Positions 1 to 10,025 of a stretch of DNA of 64,000 bases are shown here, one piece after another. The position numbers and the translations under genes were made by a program. Under the pieces are notes generated by a model. That model was not told the origin of the DNA, made no database searches, and saw only the letters and a list, made by a program, of their open reading frames with translations. The stretch covers positions 2,051,001 through 2,115,000 of the forward strand of contig NZ_CP133782.1 of NCBI RefSeq assembly GCF_034351645.1. Reading direction: 5' to 3'. Origin of the DNA: Pseudomonas sp. DC1.2 (GTDB lineage Bacteria > Pseudomonadota > Gammaproteobacteria > Pseudomonadales > Pseudomonadaceae). The stretch's first letter is position 1, and each line of letters opens with the position of its first letter.

Positions 1-1077
1 GAACATCGGTTCTGTGCCTGGCAGGCGCCACAAGCCTTGAGCTTTGGTGTACGCCTCCACCAGTTTGACCACCGCAGGCGGGCGGCCAGACAGGCGCAGG
101 TAGTCCAGCGTCACGTCATCCACCGGGAAGAAACCGCACGTGGCGCCATACTCCGGGGCCATGTTGGCGATGGTCGCGCGGTCGGCCAGCGGCAGGTCAG
201 CGAGGCCGTCGCCGTAGAATTCGACGAACTTGCCGACCACGCCTTTCTTGCGCAGCATCTGGGTCACGGTCAGCACCAGGTCGGTGGCCGTGATGCCTTC
301 CTTGAGCTTGCCGGTAAGTTTGAAGCCGATCACTTCCGGAATCAGCATCGACACCGGTTGGCCGAGCATCGCCGCCTCCGCTTCGATCCCGCCTACGCCC
401 CAGCCGAGCACGCCGAGGCCATTGATCATGGTGGTGTGGGAGTCGGTGCCGACCAAGGTGTCGGGGAAGGCATAGGTGCGCCCGTCCTCGTCCTTGGTCC
501 AGACCGTGCGCCCGAGGTACTCCAGGTTCACCTGGTGGCAGATCCCTGTGCCCGGCGGCACCACGCTGAAATTGTCGAAGGCATTTTGGCCCCAGCGCAG
601 GAAGGCGTAACGCTCGCCGTTGCGCTGCATTTCGATGTCGACGTTCTGTTCGAAAGCGCTGCTACTGGCGAATTTGTCGACCATTACGGAGTGGTCGATC
701 ACCAAGTCCACCGGCGACAGCGGGTTGATCCGCTGCGGGTCGCCGCCGGCCTTGGCCATGGCGGCGCGCATGGCCGCCAGGTCGACCACGGCGGGTACAC
801 CGGTAAAGTCCTGCATTAAGACGCGGGCAGGGCGGTATTGAATTTCGCGGTCGGAGCGGCGCTCCTTGAGCCAAGCGGCAATGGCTTTTAGGTCGGCGCC
901 AGTGACGGTTTTTTCGTCTTCCCAGCGCAGCAGATTTTCCAGCAACACTTTCAACGACATGGGCAGCTTGTCGAGATCACCGAGGCGCTTGGCCGCGTCG
1001 GGCAGACTGAAATAGTGATAGGTCTTGTCGTCGATGTGTAAGGTCTTAAGGGTTTTCAGGCTATCGAGGGACGGCAT
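1..1077 (-). CDS. acnA: Aconitate hydratase A, N-terminal part (runs off left edge)
   Basis: Aconitase interconverts citrate and isocitrate in the TCA cycle using a 4Fe-4S cluster. The visible 359 residues begin [13 protein letters not shown] and show the family blocks [34 protein letters not shown] and [22 protein letters not shown], typical of the AcnA/IRP1 type rather than AcnB. The cluster cysteines and the C-terminal swivel domain would lie beyond the window edge, which cuts the gene in frame. It is divergent from rlmM, with 223 bp between the two start codons. Family assignment is firm; completeness cannot be judged. Confidence 0.95.
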   Translation of the reverse strand, partial: MPSLDSLKTLKTLHIDDKTYHYFSLPDAAKRLGDLDKLPMSLKVLLENLLRWEDEKTVTGADLKAIAAWLKERRSDREIQYRPARVLMQDFTGVPAVVDLAAMRAAMAKAGGDPQRINPLSPVDLVIDHSVMVDKFASSSAFEQNVDIEMQRNGERYAFLRWGQNAFDNFSVVPPGTGICHQVNLEYLGRTVWTKDEDGRTYAFPDTLVGTDSHTTMINGLGVLGWGVGGIEAEAAMLGQPVSMLIPEVIGFKLTGKLKEGITATDLVLTVTQMLRKKGVVGKFVEFYGDGLADLPLADRATIANMAPEYGATCGFFPVDDVTLDYLRLSGRPPAVVKLVEAYTKAQGLWRLPGTEPMF

Positions 1078-1300
1078 TTGAAATGACTCCTTGAGGTCCG
1101 CACGGCTACGGACTGGCGGGACAGACAGAGCCTTTAACCTAGCCCTGTTCATGGGTTAAAGCTAATAACTGGACTGTATGGACAAGTCCAAGGTTCCGAA
1201 CTCGGCTATCATGCGCCGGTTTTCGTGACAGGCTTTGCTTCAACGCAAGTCTGGGCATCGCGCAGTGGTTGAATTCTTCGCCATCTGCCCAGGAGTAAGA

Positions 1301-2374
1301 ATGAACACCCTCTTTATGCATTGCCGGCCGGGCTTCGAAGGCGAAGTCTGCTCCGAGATTTCCGAACACGCCGCTCGGCTGAATGTGGCCGGTTATGCCA
1401 AGGCCAAAGCCGCCAGCGCCTGCGCCGAGTTCGTCTGTACCGAAGAAGACGGCGCCGAGCGCCTGATGCGCGGTCAGCGTTTCGCCGAGCTGATTTTTCC
1501 ACGGCAATGGGCGCGTGGGATCTTCATCGATTTGCCGGAAACCGACCGTATCAGCGTCATCCTCGCGCACATGACTGACTTCCCGCTGTGCGGCAGCCTG
1601 TGGCTGGAAATGGTCGATACCAATGATGGCAAGGAGCTGTCGAACTTCTGCAAAAAATTTGAAGGCCACCTGCGCAAGGCGCTGATGGCGGCTGGCAAGT
1701 TGGTAGAGGATCCTCAGAAGCCGCGCCTGTTACTGACCTTCAAAAGTGGTCGCGAAGTGTTCATGGGGCTGGCTGAGTCAAATAACTCGGCGATGTGGCC
1801 GATGGGGATTCCCCGGTTGAAATTCCCCCGTGATGCGCCAAGCCGTTCGACCTTGAAGCTGGAGGAGGCCTGGCACCACTTTATCCCGCGCGACCAATGG
1901 GACGAACGCTTGCACAGCGATATGACCGCCGTTGACTTGGGGGCAGCTCCTGGCGGCTGGACCTGGCAACTGGTCAATCGTGGCATGCTGGTGACCGCCA
2001 TCGACAACGGTCCGATGGCCGAAAGCCTGATGGACACGGGCCTGGTGCAGCATTTGATGGCCGACGGTTTTACCTTCAAACCCCGGCAGCCGGTGGACTG
2101 GATGGTCTGCGACATCGTCGAGAAGCCGGCGCGCAATGCCGCGATGCTGGAAGAGTGGATTGGCGAGGGCCATTGCCGCGAAGCAGTCGTCAACCTCAAG
2201 CTGCCGATGAAGCAGCGCTATGCCGAAGTGAAGCGCTTGCTGGAACGCATTGCCGACGGCTTCAAGGACCGCGGGATTCGGGTCGAGATTGGCTGCAAGC
2301 AGCTGTATCACGACCGTGAAGAAGTGACGTGCCACCTGCGTCGGATCGATGTGAAGAAGCCTAAGTCCCGCTGA
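1301..2374 (+). CDS. rlmM: 23S rRNA C2498 2'-O-ribose methyltransferase RlmM
   Basis: RlmM methylates the ribose of C2498 in 23S rRNA using SAM. The 357-residue protein starts MNTLFMHCRPGFEGEVCSE and carries the Rossmann SAM motif VDLGAAPGGWTWQL near residues 214-227, followed by the VCDIVEKPAR segment. An in-frame upstream TTG-type start at 1235 exists, but ATG 1301 is preceded by AGGAG at the right spacing and matches the family's N-terminus, so I use it. It stands alone after the divergent acnA promoter region; tusA follows 86 bp downstream. Confidence 0.95.
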   Translation: MNTLFMHCRPGFEGEVCSEISEHAARLNVAGYAKAKAASACAEFVCTEEDGAERLMRGQRFAELIFPRQWARGIFIDLPETDRISVILAHMTDFPLCGSLWLEMVDTNDGKELSNFCKKFEGHLRKALMAAGKLVEDPQKPRLLLTFKSGREVFMGLAESNNSAMWPMGIPRLKFPRDAPSRSTLKLEEAWHHFIPRDQWDERLHSDMTAVDLGAAPGGWTWQLVNRGMLVTAIDNGPMAESLMDTGLVQHLMADGFTFKPRQPVDWMVCDIVEKPARNAAMLEEWIGEGHCREAVVNLKLPMKQRYAEVKRLLERIADGFKDRGIRVEIGCKQLYHDREEVTCHLRRIDVKKPKSR

Positions 2375-2460
2375 GCATCAGCGTTGACTCAAACCACAGG
2401 TGCGGTGCAAACCTTAGATGACGCAAACCCGATAATGCGGGCCAGTTTCAGGAGTGAATC

Positions 2461-2712
2461 ATGAGTGAAATGCTTGATGCGCCGGTAGACGGCACCCTTG
2501 ATGCCACGGGTCTTAATTGCCCGGAGCCGGTGATGATGCTGCACCAGCACATTCGTGATCTGGTGCCCGGTGGCCTGCTCAAAGTGATCGCCACCGATCC
2601 GTCGACCCGTCGCGATATCCCGAAGTTTTGTGTGTTCCTCGATCACGAGTTGGTCGCGCAGCACGAAGAGGCAGGCACCTACCTCTACTGGATTCGCAAG
2701 AAGCTCGCTTAA
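2461..2712 (+). CDS. tusA: Sulfur carrier protein TusA
   Basis: This 83-residue protein is TusA, a persulfide sulfur carrier that feeds tRNA 2-thiouridine synthesis and other sulfur-trafficking pathways. The signature [10 protein letters not shown] places the sulfur-carrying cysteine at residue 20, followed by the small alpha/beta fold ending [10 protein letters not shown]. The length matches the family. A Shine-Dalgarno-like CAGGAG lies just before the ATG. Its stop codon overlaps that of the convergent MATE gene within a shared TTAA. Confidence 0.95.
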   Translation: MSEMLDAPVDGTLDATGLNCPEPVMMLHQHIRDLVPGGLLKVIATDPSTRRDIPKFCVFLDHELVAQHEEAGTYLYWIRKKLA

Positions 2713-4160
2713 CCCACCGACTGGCTGAAGCGTATCCGCTTACGGGCGCTGCGCGTCAGGCGGATCGACAGCATCAGCGCTGCGCAACTCAGGCCCACGA
2801 TCAGCCCTTGCCACAAGCCGCTAGGGCCGCTGGGCGCACCGAGCCAATCGGTGAGGCCCAACGCGTAACCCACCGGCAAACCAATGCCCCAGTAGGCGAA
2901 CAGGGTCAGGATCATCGTTACCCGCGTGTCCTGATAACCGCGCAGCGCCCCGGCTGCTGTGACCTGGATCGCGTCCGAGAACTGGAACAGCGCCGAATAC
3001 ACAATCAGCATCGACGCAACATGGATCACCACGGGGTCGGAGGTGTAGATCGTCGCGATGTGTTCGCGTAGCAACAGCATCATGCTCGCGGAAAGGCAGG
3101 CGTAGGCGAGGGCGGTGCCCATGCCGACACCGGCGGCAAAACGTGCCTCGCGCGGCTCTTCACGGCCCAGCGCCTGACCGACGCGCACGGTCACGGCCAT
3201 GCCTAGGGAGTAGGGGATCATGAACACCAGCGAACTGAAGTTCAGGGCGATTTGGTGCCCGGCCACCACGGTCGCGCCGAGGCTGCCGATCAGCAGCGCA
3301 ATCACGGCAAAGATGCTCGACTCGGCAAACACCGCGATGCCGATGGGCAAACCGATGCTCAGCAGGCGTTTGATGACCGTCCATTGCGGCCAGTCGAAAC
3401 GGCTGAACAACTGACTCGACTGATAGGCCGGTGCCCAGCGCTCCCAACCGGCCATGCCGAGTGCCATCACCCACATGACGATGGCCGTGGCCCAGCCGCA
3501 GCCGACGCCACCCATGGCCGGCACGCCGAAGTGGCCATAAATGAACACGTAGTTCAGCGGAATGTTCAGCGCCAGGCCGCACAGGCCCAGCACCATTGCT
3601 GGCCGGGTACGGCCCAGTCCGTCGCTGAAACAGCGCAACACGTGGTACAGCGCGACAGCCGGCAAACCACTGGCGATGCCGTGCAGGTACTGCATGCAGG
3701 GGCCGATCAGTTCGGGATCGACCTTCATGATGTGCAGGATCGGTTCGGCCGCGAGCAGCATGCCGGTTGCCATCACACCGACCACGAGCGCGAGCCACAA
3801 CGCCTGGCGCACGACCGGGCCGATCTCGTGGTGGGCACCAGCCCCGAAGCGTTGGGCGACTTTTGGCGTGGTGGCCAGCAGGGTGCCGGTCATCAACAGA
3901 AACACCGGGACCCAGATCGAATTGCCCAGCGCTACGGCTGCGAGGTCGCGTGGGCCGACCCGGCCTGCCATCACCGCATCGACGAAGCCCATGGCGGTGG
4001 TCGCCAGCTGCGCGATCATGATCGGCAGCGCCAGGGCGAGCAAGTTTTTCAGCTCCAGACGAACCCGGGCGGGGCGTTTTAGGGCGGGTGTGGCGGTGCG
4101 TTTAGTTACGGAGTTCACAGGCAAAGCGTCCAAGGGTATTTGATGCGCGAGGTCGCGCAT
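2709..4160 (-). CDS. MATE-family multidrug efflux protein (NorM/PmpM type)
   Basis: The 483-residue product is an integral membrane exporter of the MATE superfamily, which expels cationic drugs against Na+ or H+. It shows about 12 hydrophobic segments and family motifs such as [20 protein letters not shown] near the N-terminus and [20 protein letters not shown] at the start of the second half. The first ATG is at 4160, but a GTG at 4118 (reading VNSVTKRTA) would remove a non-conserved leader and may be the true start; neither has a strong ribosome-binding site. It is convergent with tusA and overlaps it by 3 bp. Substrate cannot be told from sequence. Confidence 0.9.
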   Translation of the reverse strand: MRDLAHQIPLDALPVNSVTKRTATPALKRPARVRLELKNLLALALPIMIAQLATTAMGFVDAVMAGRVGPRDLAAVALGNSIWVPVFLLMTGTLLATTPKVAQRFGAGAHHEIGPVVRQALWLALVVGVMATGMLLAAEPILHIMKVDPELIGPCMQYLHGIASGLPAVALYHVLRCFSDGLGRTRPAMVLGLCGLALNIPLNYVFIYGHFGVPAMGGVGCGWATAIVMWVMALGMAGWERWAPAYQSSQLFSRFDWPQWTVIKRLLSIGLPIGIAVFAESSIFAVIALLIGSLGATVVAGHQIALNFSSLVFMIPYSLGMAVTVRVGQALGREEPREARFAAGVGMGTALAYACLSASMMLLLREHIATIYTSDPVVIHVASMLIVYSALFQFSDAIQVTAAGALRGYQDTRVTMILTLFAYWGIGLPVGYALGLTDWLGAPSGPSGLWQGLIVGLSCAALMLSIRLTRSARKRIRFSQSVG

Positions 4161-4342
4161 TCTACCCGTTGACGCTACGGTCAGGAAAAGGGCTGTGTTA
4201 GGGATTTGTAATGTTTTGCTGGCGGTGTCGACATTCCCTCACCACACGATGAACCAGGTCGCCAGCCTAGTGCTGTGCAATGCCTGCTGGCCCATCACCT
4301 TCATCTGCGCCTACACTGCCGATCAGCCAAAGGAGCCCCGCC

Positions 4343-5485
4343 ATGCTGATTGTTGCCGACGAAAATATCCCGCTGCTTGATGCCTTTTTTGAAGGTTTTG
4401 GTGAAATTCGCCGAGTACCGGGGCGGTCCATCGACCGTGCCACGGTTGAGCAGGCCGACGTTTTGCTGGTGCGTTCAGTGACCAACGTCAACCGCGCATT
4501 GCTTGAAGGCAGTAAGGTGCGGTTTGTCGGCACCTGCACCATAGGCACCGATCACTTGGACCTGGACTACTTTCAGCAAGCCGGCATTACGTGGTCCAGC
4601 GCGCCCGGTTGCAACGCCCGCGGCGTGGTCGATTATGTACTCGGCAGCCTGTTGACCCTGGCTGAGATCGAAGGGGTCGACTTGACCCAGCGCACCTACG
4701 GCGTGGTCGGTGCGGGTGAAGTGGGCGGGCGCCTGGTCAAGGTGCTGCGAGGCCTCGGCTGGAACGTGCTGGTCTGCGACCCACCTAGGCAAGCGGCTGA
4801 AGGCGGTGATTACGTCAGCCTCGAACACCTCCTTGAACAGTGCGACGTCATCAGTTTGCACACGCCTTTGAAGAAACACGGCGCGCAGTCAACCTGGCAC
4901 CTGTTCGATAAATCTCGTTTGAACCAACTCAAGTCCGGCACCTGGTTAATTAACGCCAGTCGTGGCCCGGTGGTCGATAACGCGGCCCTGCGTCAGGTAT
5001 TGCTGCAGCGTGAAGACCTGCAAGCCGTGCTGGATGTCTGGGAGGGTGAGCCGCAAGTCGATGTGGCGCTGGCCGAACTCTGTGTGTTGGCGACGCCTCA
5101 CATCGCCGGTTACAGCCTCGACGGCAAGCAACGTGGCACGGCGCAGATTTATCAGGCGTTTTGTGAGTTCCTCGGGCAACCGGCTCAGGTGCGCCTGAGC
5201 GATTTGTTGCCCGCACCATGGTTGTCGCAGGTGTCCTTGAACGCTGACAGCGATCCGGCCTGGGCGCTGGCGATGCTGTGCCGCGGTGTGTACGACCCGC
5301 GCCGCGACGATGCAGATTTTCGCCGCAGTCTTGTCGGCAATGTGAACGAGCAGCGTGCGGCGTTTGATGCGTTGCGCAAGCACTACCCGCAGCGGCGTGA
5401 AATTGATGGGTTGCAGGTGCGCATTGATGGGGATTCGCCGGCGCTGCGTCAGATCGTGGTGGCGTTGGGCGCGATGCCTATCTAG
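4343..5485 (+). CDS. pdxB: Erythronate-4-phosphate dehydrogenase
   Basis: PdxB oxidises 4-phospho-D-erythronate in the DXP-dependent pyridoxal 5'-phosphate pathway. The 380-residue protein has the D-2-hydroxyacid dehydrogenase layout: N-terminal [13 protein letters not shown], the NAD motif [16 protein letters not shown], a catalytic Arg in [12 protein letters not shown] and the His region [12 protein letters not shown], then the PdxB-specific C-terminal dimerisation domain. ATG 4343 is preceded by AAAGGAG; the longer in-frame start at 4280 adds non-family residues. It stands alone on the plus strand. Confidence 0.95.
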   Translation: MLIVADENIPLLDAFFEGFGEIRRVPGRSIDRATVEQADVLLVRSVTNVNRALLEGSKVRFVGTCTIGTDHLDLDYFQQAGITWSSAPGCNARGVVDYVLGSLLTLAEIEGVDLTQRTYGVVGAGEVGGRLVKVLRGLGWNVLVCDPPRQAAEGGDYVSLEHLLEQCDVISLHTPLKKHGAQSTWHLFDKSRLNQLKSGTWLINASRGPVVDNAALRQVLLQREDLQAVLDVWEGEPQVDVALAELCVLATPHIAGYSLDGKQRGTAQIYQAFCEFLGQPAQVRLSDLLPAPWLSQVSLNADSDPAWALAMLCRGVYDPRRDDADFRRSLVGNVNEQRAAFDALRKHYPQRREIDGLQVRIDGDSPALRQIVVALGAMPI

Positions 5486-5518
5486 GACCACACGCCCTGT
5501 TTTCCAGGCTGGCGCATA

Positions 5519-5546
5519 TAAAAAACCCGGCCAATCAGGGCCGGGT
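5519..5546 (-). terminator. Rho-independent terminator, minus strand
   Basis: ACCCGGCC and GGCCGGGT form an 8-bp stem around a 6-nt loop. The A-run at 5520-5525 becomes a U-tract on the minus strand, so this ends the small gene at 5566-5745; it may also stop pdxB read-through. Confidence 0.8.
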
Positions 5547-5565
5547 CAAGAAGACGGTGGCTATA

Positions 5566-5745
5566 TCACTCTTGTTCGGCAGGCTTGACCAATCGCTTTT
5601 CCAGTTCGCTGCAAGCGTTCTGGATCATGGCTTCAGTGATCGGTACTTCACGCCCTTGTGCATCAATAATCGAGCAACCCAGAGACTGCTCTGGCTGTGT
5701 GCGGATCACTTGAATCTTGTCATCGCTGCTGTGTTGCAAGGACAT
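5566..5745 (-). CDS. Small conserved Pseudomonas protein, function unknown
   Basis: This 59-residue protein starts MSLQHSSDDKIQVIRTQP and ends EKRLVKPAEQE. I place the start at 5745 rather than the upstream in-frame ATG at 5760 because AGGAGA sits 6-7 bases before it. It has no signal peptide or membrane segment and is rich in charged and polar residues. The gene has its own intrinsic terminator and lies convergent to pdxB, a neighbourhood I recall from other pseudomonads. No function can be assigned. Confidence 0.75.
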   Translation of the reverse strand: MSLQHSSDDKIQVIRTQPEQSLGCSIIDAQGREVPITEAMIQNACSELEKRLVKPAEQE

Positions 5746-6004
5746 GGCCTGTCTCCTCATCAGGTTGTGTGCTTACTCTAAAACCGCCAGGTGACCGGGC
5801 TGTGACAACTCCCTGCGATCTTTCCGGGTCGGCAGCTTTACTCCACCAGAAATCCCGCAACGTTGCCAGTCGGACTTTAGACCGTTAGCGTCTAGCCCCT
5901 AGTCTTGGCGGTCATATTTAAACCGACTCATTGTGATTTACAGAGTTCCAGGGGGGCGACGAGTGTAGGCTGGTCGGTGTCAATTTCTGTCATTGGGCTA
6001 CCGG

Positions 6005-7798
6005 ATGATCTCCATACTTTCCTCACGTCACCGTCGTGCCATTCGCCTGGCCAGTCGTTTCGTTGCGCCCTATCGCTGGCAGGCCTTCGGTGCTTTGCTG
6101 GCGTTGATCGTCACCGCAGGCATTACCTTGTCCATGGGGCAGGGCATTCGACTGCTGGTGGACCAAGGTTTCATGACCCAGTCGCCACACTTGCTCAACC
6201 AGTCAATTGGTTTGTTCATGGTGCTGGTGGTGGGGCTGGCCATTGGTACTTTCGCGCGTTTTTACCTGGTGTCATGGATTGGCGAGCGATGTGTAGCCGA
6301 CATCCGTCGCCAGGTGTTCAACCATCTGATTTATCTGCACCCAGGATTCTACGAGGACAACCGCAGCTCCGAGATCCAGTCACGGCTGACCACCGATACG
6401 ACGTTGCTGCAATCGGTGATCGGCTCTTCGTTGTCACTGTTTCTGCGTAATTTGCTGATGGTCATCGGCGGGATCGTGTTGCTGTTTATCACCAACCCCA
6501 AGCTGACCAGTATCGTGGTGATTGCCTTACCGCTGGTGGTTGCGCCGATCCTGATTTTCGGTCGGCGGGTGCGCAGCCTGTCGCGCGCGAGCCAGGACCG
6601 GATTGCCGATGTCGGCAGTTACGTCTCCGAAACCCTGGCCCAGATCAAGACCGTGCAGGCCTACAATCATCAGTTACAGGATGAGCGACGTTTTGCGGTG
6701 ACCGTTGAAGAGGCATTCGACACGGCTCGCAAGCGTATCGTCCAGCGTTCCTGGTTGATTACGTTGGTGATCTTGCTGGTGCTCGGGGCGGTGGGCGTCA
6801 TGCTTTGGGTCGGCGGAATGGATGTGATCGCCGGGCGTATTTCCGGTGGCGAATTGGCGGCGTTTGTCTTCTACAGCCTGATTGTCGGCAGTGCCTTTGG
6901 CACATTGAGTGAAGTGATTGGCGAACTGCAGCGTGCCGCCGGAGCCGCGGAGCGGATTGCCGAATTGCTGCGCTCGGAGAACATCATCCTGCCGCCCGCC
7001 ACTGGGCTGGTGACGTTGCCCGCACGGGTTAAAGGTGAGCTGAGGCTTGAGTCGGTACGCTTTTCCTACCCTTCGCGTCCGGAAAGCTACGCGGTCGATG
7101 GCTTGAGCCTGACCATCAACGCCGGTGAAACCCTCGCGCTGGTCGGACCTTCCGGGGCGGGTAAATCGACGGTGTATGACTTGCTGCTGCGTTTTTACGA
7201 CCCGGTCGAGGGGCGCATCCTGCTGGATGGTGTGCCGCTGACTCAGCTTGATCCACTGGACCTGCGCCGCTGCTTCGCCCTGGTTTCGCAAACCCCGGCG
7301 CTGTTCTTTGGCAGCATTGAAGAGAACATCCGCTACGGCAACCCGACGGCGACGCTGGCGCAAGTCCAGGAAGCGGCGAAAATCGCCTACGCTCACGACT
7401 TCATCGAGCAAATGCCCAACGGCTACCAGACTCACTTGGGTGACGGTGGCCTCGGCTTGTCCGGCGGCCAGCGTCAGCGCCTGGCCATCGCAAGGGCGCT
7501 GTTGGTGGACGCGCCGATCCTGCTGCTGGACGAAGCCACCAGTGCCCTCGACGCCCAGAGCGAGCACTTGATCCAGCAAGCACTGCCAAACCTGATGAAG
7601 AACCGTACCACCCTGGTCATTGCCCATCGCCTGGCCACTGTGAAAAACGCCGACCGCATCGCGGTGATGGACCAGGGAAAACTAGTGGCGGTGGGAACGC
7701 ATCAGGCGTTGGTGGCGAGCAATGCGTTGTATGCGCGGCTGGCGGCGTTGCAGTTCAGTGATGGGCACGATGTGCGGGTCGACCCGGTCACTGACTAA
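6005..7798 (+). CDS. MsbA-type ABC exporter, fused permease/ATPase half-transporter
   Basis: The 597-residue protein fuses a six-helix exporter membrane domain (about residues 20-310) to a nucleotide-binding domain. Visible ATPase motifs are Walker A GPSGAGKST, signature LSGGQRQRLAIARALL, Walker B ILLLDEATSALD and the H-loop VIAHRLAT. This is the homodimeric B-type exporter layout of lipid or drug exporters. It is probably not the dedicated lipid A flippase MsbA, which normally sits next to lpxK, absent here. ATG 6005 is preferred over an upstream TTG at 5993; both lack a clear ribosome-binding site. Confidence 0.88.
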   Translation: MISILSSRHRRAIRLASRFVAPYRWQAFGALLALIVTAGITLSMGQGIRLLVDQGFMTQSPHLLNQSIGLFMVLVVGLAIGTFARFYLVSWIGERCVADIRRQVFNHLIYLHPGFYEDNRSSEIQSRLTTDTTLLQSVIGSSLSLFLRNLLMVIGGIVLLFITNPKLTSIVVIALPLVVAPILIFGRRVRSLSRASQDRIADVGSYVSETLAQIKTVQAYNHQLQDERRFAVTVEEAFDTARKRIVQRSWLITLVILLVLGAVGVMLWVGGMDVIAGRISGGELAAFVFYSLIVGSAFGTLSEVIGELQRAAGAAERIAELLRSENIILPPATGLVTLPARVKGELRLESVRFSYPSRPESYAVDGLSLTINAGETLALVGPSGAGKSTVYDLLLRFYDPVEGRILLDGVPLTQLDPLDLRRCFALVSQTPALFFGSIEENIRYGNPTATLAQVQEAAKIAYAHDFIEQMPNGYQTHLGDGGLGLSGGQRQRLAIARALLVDAPILLLDEATSALDAQSEHLIQQALPNLMKNRTTLVIAHRLATVKNADRIAVMDQGKLVAVGTHQALVASNALYARLAALQFSDGHDVRVDPVTD

Positions 7799-7819
7799 GT
7801 CAGCGCGTCAGTAAAGGCC

Positions 7820-7857
7820 AAAAAAATGCCCGCATCCCTTGATGCGGGCATTTTTTT
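7820..7857. terminator. Bidirectional terminator between ABC exporter and slt
   Basis: A long A/T-flanked palindrome, ATGCCCGCATC...GATGCGGGCAT with a 4-nt loop, has A-runs on the left and T-runs on the right. It can therefore end both the plus-strand exporter gene and the minus-strand slt gene. Confidence 0.85.
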
Positions 7858-7884
7858 ATGGCTCAGAGCAGAGGCAGAGGACGA

Positions 7885-9813
7885 TCATTGATCGTCAAAG
7901 TAGCGCTCATGCCAATCCACCAGCGGTTGTGGCGAGTTGAGCTTCTGGCCGTAGATCACCGAGTACGACAGCACGTTTTGCACGTACTGACGGGTTTCGT
8001 CGAACGGGATGCTTTCCACCCAGACGTCGAAACTCAGGTGGTCGGCGCCTCGAAGCCATTGGCGCACACGGCCTGGGCCGGCGTTGTAGGCAGCGGAAGC
8101 GAGCACGCGGTTGCCGTTGAACTGGCTATGAACCTGGCTCAGGTACGCGGCGCCGAGCTGGATATTCTTGTCCGGGTCGAGTACTTGCTGCGGTGAGGCC
8201 AGTGGGATGCTGAACTTGCGCGCGGTTTCCTTGGCAGTGCCGGGCATCAGTTGCATCAGGCCGCTGGCGCCAACGCCGGAGCGGGCGTCGTCCATGAAGG
8301 CACTTTCCTGGCGGGTAATGGCGAACACCCAGCTTGAGTGCAAGCCGCGGACCTTGGCTTCACGCACCAGCGTGTCGCGGTGAGCCATCGGGAAACGGAT
8401 GTCCAGGTCATCCCAGTACTGCGCCTGACTGATGGTGCGGATCGCCGGGAAATACCATTTCAGGTCGTAGGCCAGTTTTGCTTGGGCGACCATTTCGTCG
8501 CGGTTGAAATGACGGCTGACGTAATACCACTCACGACGACCATCGACGACTTGTCCTCGCGCGTGGAACTCCAGGGCGCGACGCACGCCGGGTGTGTTGC
8601 GTACCTTGTTAATGGTGGCCTGGCTGAGCACCAAGGGTTTGTTGACCACCGAGTAGGGAGATTGCGAGCGGTCGGCCGCGAGGAAACCGTAAAAATCACG
8701 TTCACGGGCGAGGGTTTTGTAAAGTGTTTGCGCTTGCGGGTTCTGCGGCTGCGCGAGTTCCAGGCTGCGGGCCTGCCAGTAGCGCCAGCGATTGGTGGTG
8801 GCCAGGTCCTGCGGCAGGCGCAAGGTCAACTTATACGCGTCGTCCCAGCGGGCCAGGCGCAGCAGCAGGCGCAGGCGCCATTCGGAGACGGTGTTGTCTC
8901 GCAACTCGGGGTCATATTGAGTCATCACGTCCAGCGCACGGCTGTCGAAACGCCTGGCGAGCGTCAGACCGATTTCCCGTGCAATGGCAACCTTTTCATC
9001 ACGAGAGAAATGCATGCTGCTGGCATAGCCGTCGAGCAGGGCCATGGCCTTGTCCGGATCCTGGCGGGCGAGGCGACGCAGGCCGAGGCTGACGATGTCG
9101 GACATCGGTTCATCGGCGGGGATAAAACGCGAAGGCTGATTGAGCAACTCGGGTTTCTGCGCCACGTCTACCAGCAAGCGACCGCGCGGGGCGAGGGTGG
9201 TGAGGCCGTTTACCAGGCTGTTGGCCAGTGGATAGTTGCGTGCCTGGGCGGCGAGTTTGGTGCGTTCCCAGCGTTTCTGTTCAGTCAGTTGACCTTCGGC
9301 GGCCCACATTCCGAACAAGCCATCACAAGAGGCGGGCTGGGATTTGCCGGTTAGCCAGAGGTTTTCAGCGTTGGCATAGCCTTCGGCCTTCTGATTGTGG
9401 CTGATCTGGTACTGCGCGTTCAGACAGTCCAGTTCGGTGAAGTTGAGCTTGGGGTCGTAATATTTGACGAAGGGCGCCCAGTCGCCGCGATCAGCCAGCC
9501 AGCGCAGCCAGCGCAGTTTCATCCAGTTGGCTTGCGGAAGGTCTCCGTGTTCGGCGAGGAATTTTTCGATTTCCTCGTTGCTTGCGGTTTTCAACCGCGC
9601 GGTCAGTTCGTCATACGCCAGGTACGGCTCCAGCGGGTAGTCACTCAGCGCCTGGCTGTAGCGAAAATACGGACCGGTGTCGCCGTTGGCCAGCGCGCGC
9701 TTGGCTTCATCGTAATATTGGCGCTGGGTGGACAGGTCTACCGCCTGGGCGGATTGAATGGCAGAGGCAGAAAGAAGCAAGCACGATAAAAGACTAAAAA
9801 GGCGACTGCGCAT
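7885..9813 (-). CDS. slt: Soluble lytic murein transglycosylase Slt70
   Basis: Slt cleaves the MurNAc-GlcNAc bond of peptidoglycan in the periplasm to give 1,6-anhydro-muropeptides. The 642-residue protein begins with a signal peptide (MRSRLFSLLSCLLLSASA), then a long alpha-superhelical U/L region. The C-terminal SLT domain carries the catalytic Glu in ITRQESAFM, then GASGLMQLMPGTA and AAYNAGPGRV. I chose ATG 9813 because it opens directly on the signal peptide; the longer frame to 9936 adds a non-family leader. Its products feed the recycling pathway that includes NagZ, encoded at 23289. Confidence 0.94.
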   Translation of the reverse strand: MRSRLFSLLSCLLLSASAIQSAQAVDLSTQRQYYDEAKRALANGDTGPYFRYSQALSDYPLEPYLAYDELTARLKTASNEEIEKFLAEHGDLPQANWMKLRWLRWLADRGDWAPFVKYYDPKLNFTELDCLNAQYQISHNQKAEGYANAENLWLTGKSQPASCDGLFGMWAAEGQLTEQKRWERTKLAAQARNYPLANSLVNGLTTLAPRGRLLVDVAQKPELLNQPSRFIPADEPMSDIVSLGLRRLARQDPDKAMALLDGYASSMHFSRDEKVAIAREIGLTLARRFDSRALDVMTQYDPELRDNTVSEWRLRLLLRLARWDDAYKLTLRLPQDLATTNRWRYWQARSLELAQPQNPQAQTLYKTLARERDFYGFLAADRSQSPYSVVNKPLVLSQATINKVRNTPGVRRALEFHARGQVVDGRREWYYVSRHFNRDEMVAQAKLAYDLKWYFPAIRTISQAQYWDDLDIRFPMAHRDTLVREAKVRGLHSSWVFAITRQESAFMDDARSGVGASGLMQLMPGTAKETARKFSIPLASPQQVLDPDKNIQLGAAYLSQVHSQFNGNRVLASAAYNAGPGRVRQWLRGADHLSFDVWVESIPFDETRQYVQNVLSYSVIYGQKLNSPQPLVDWHERYFDDQ

Positions 9814-10025
9814 GAGACATCCGGGCAGAGAAATCATGACAAGTGCCGGCAACGCCGACACTGATTGCCTGTAGCTTAGCCTTTTGCCAGCAACCGGCGA
9901 AAGCTTTGCCGGCCTGTCGGCGCAAGATCGCAACATTTGTTAGGCAGAGTGCTTGCTCATTGAAATTGCCGGCCTTCTGACGCCTCAAGTCAGGTAGAAT
10001 GCGCGCCCGGTTTTTGGAGAAGCTC

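Noticed and set aside
6005..7798. Assignment of the ABC exporter as the lipid A flippase MsbA
   Set aside because: Sequence plan fits the wider B-type exporter group and the usual neighbour lpxK is absent.
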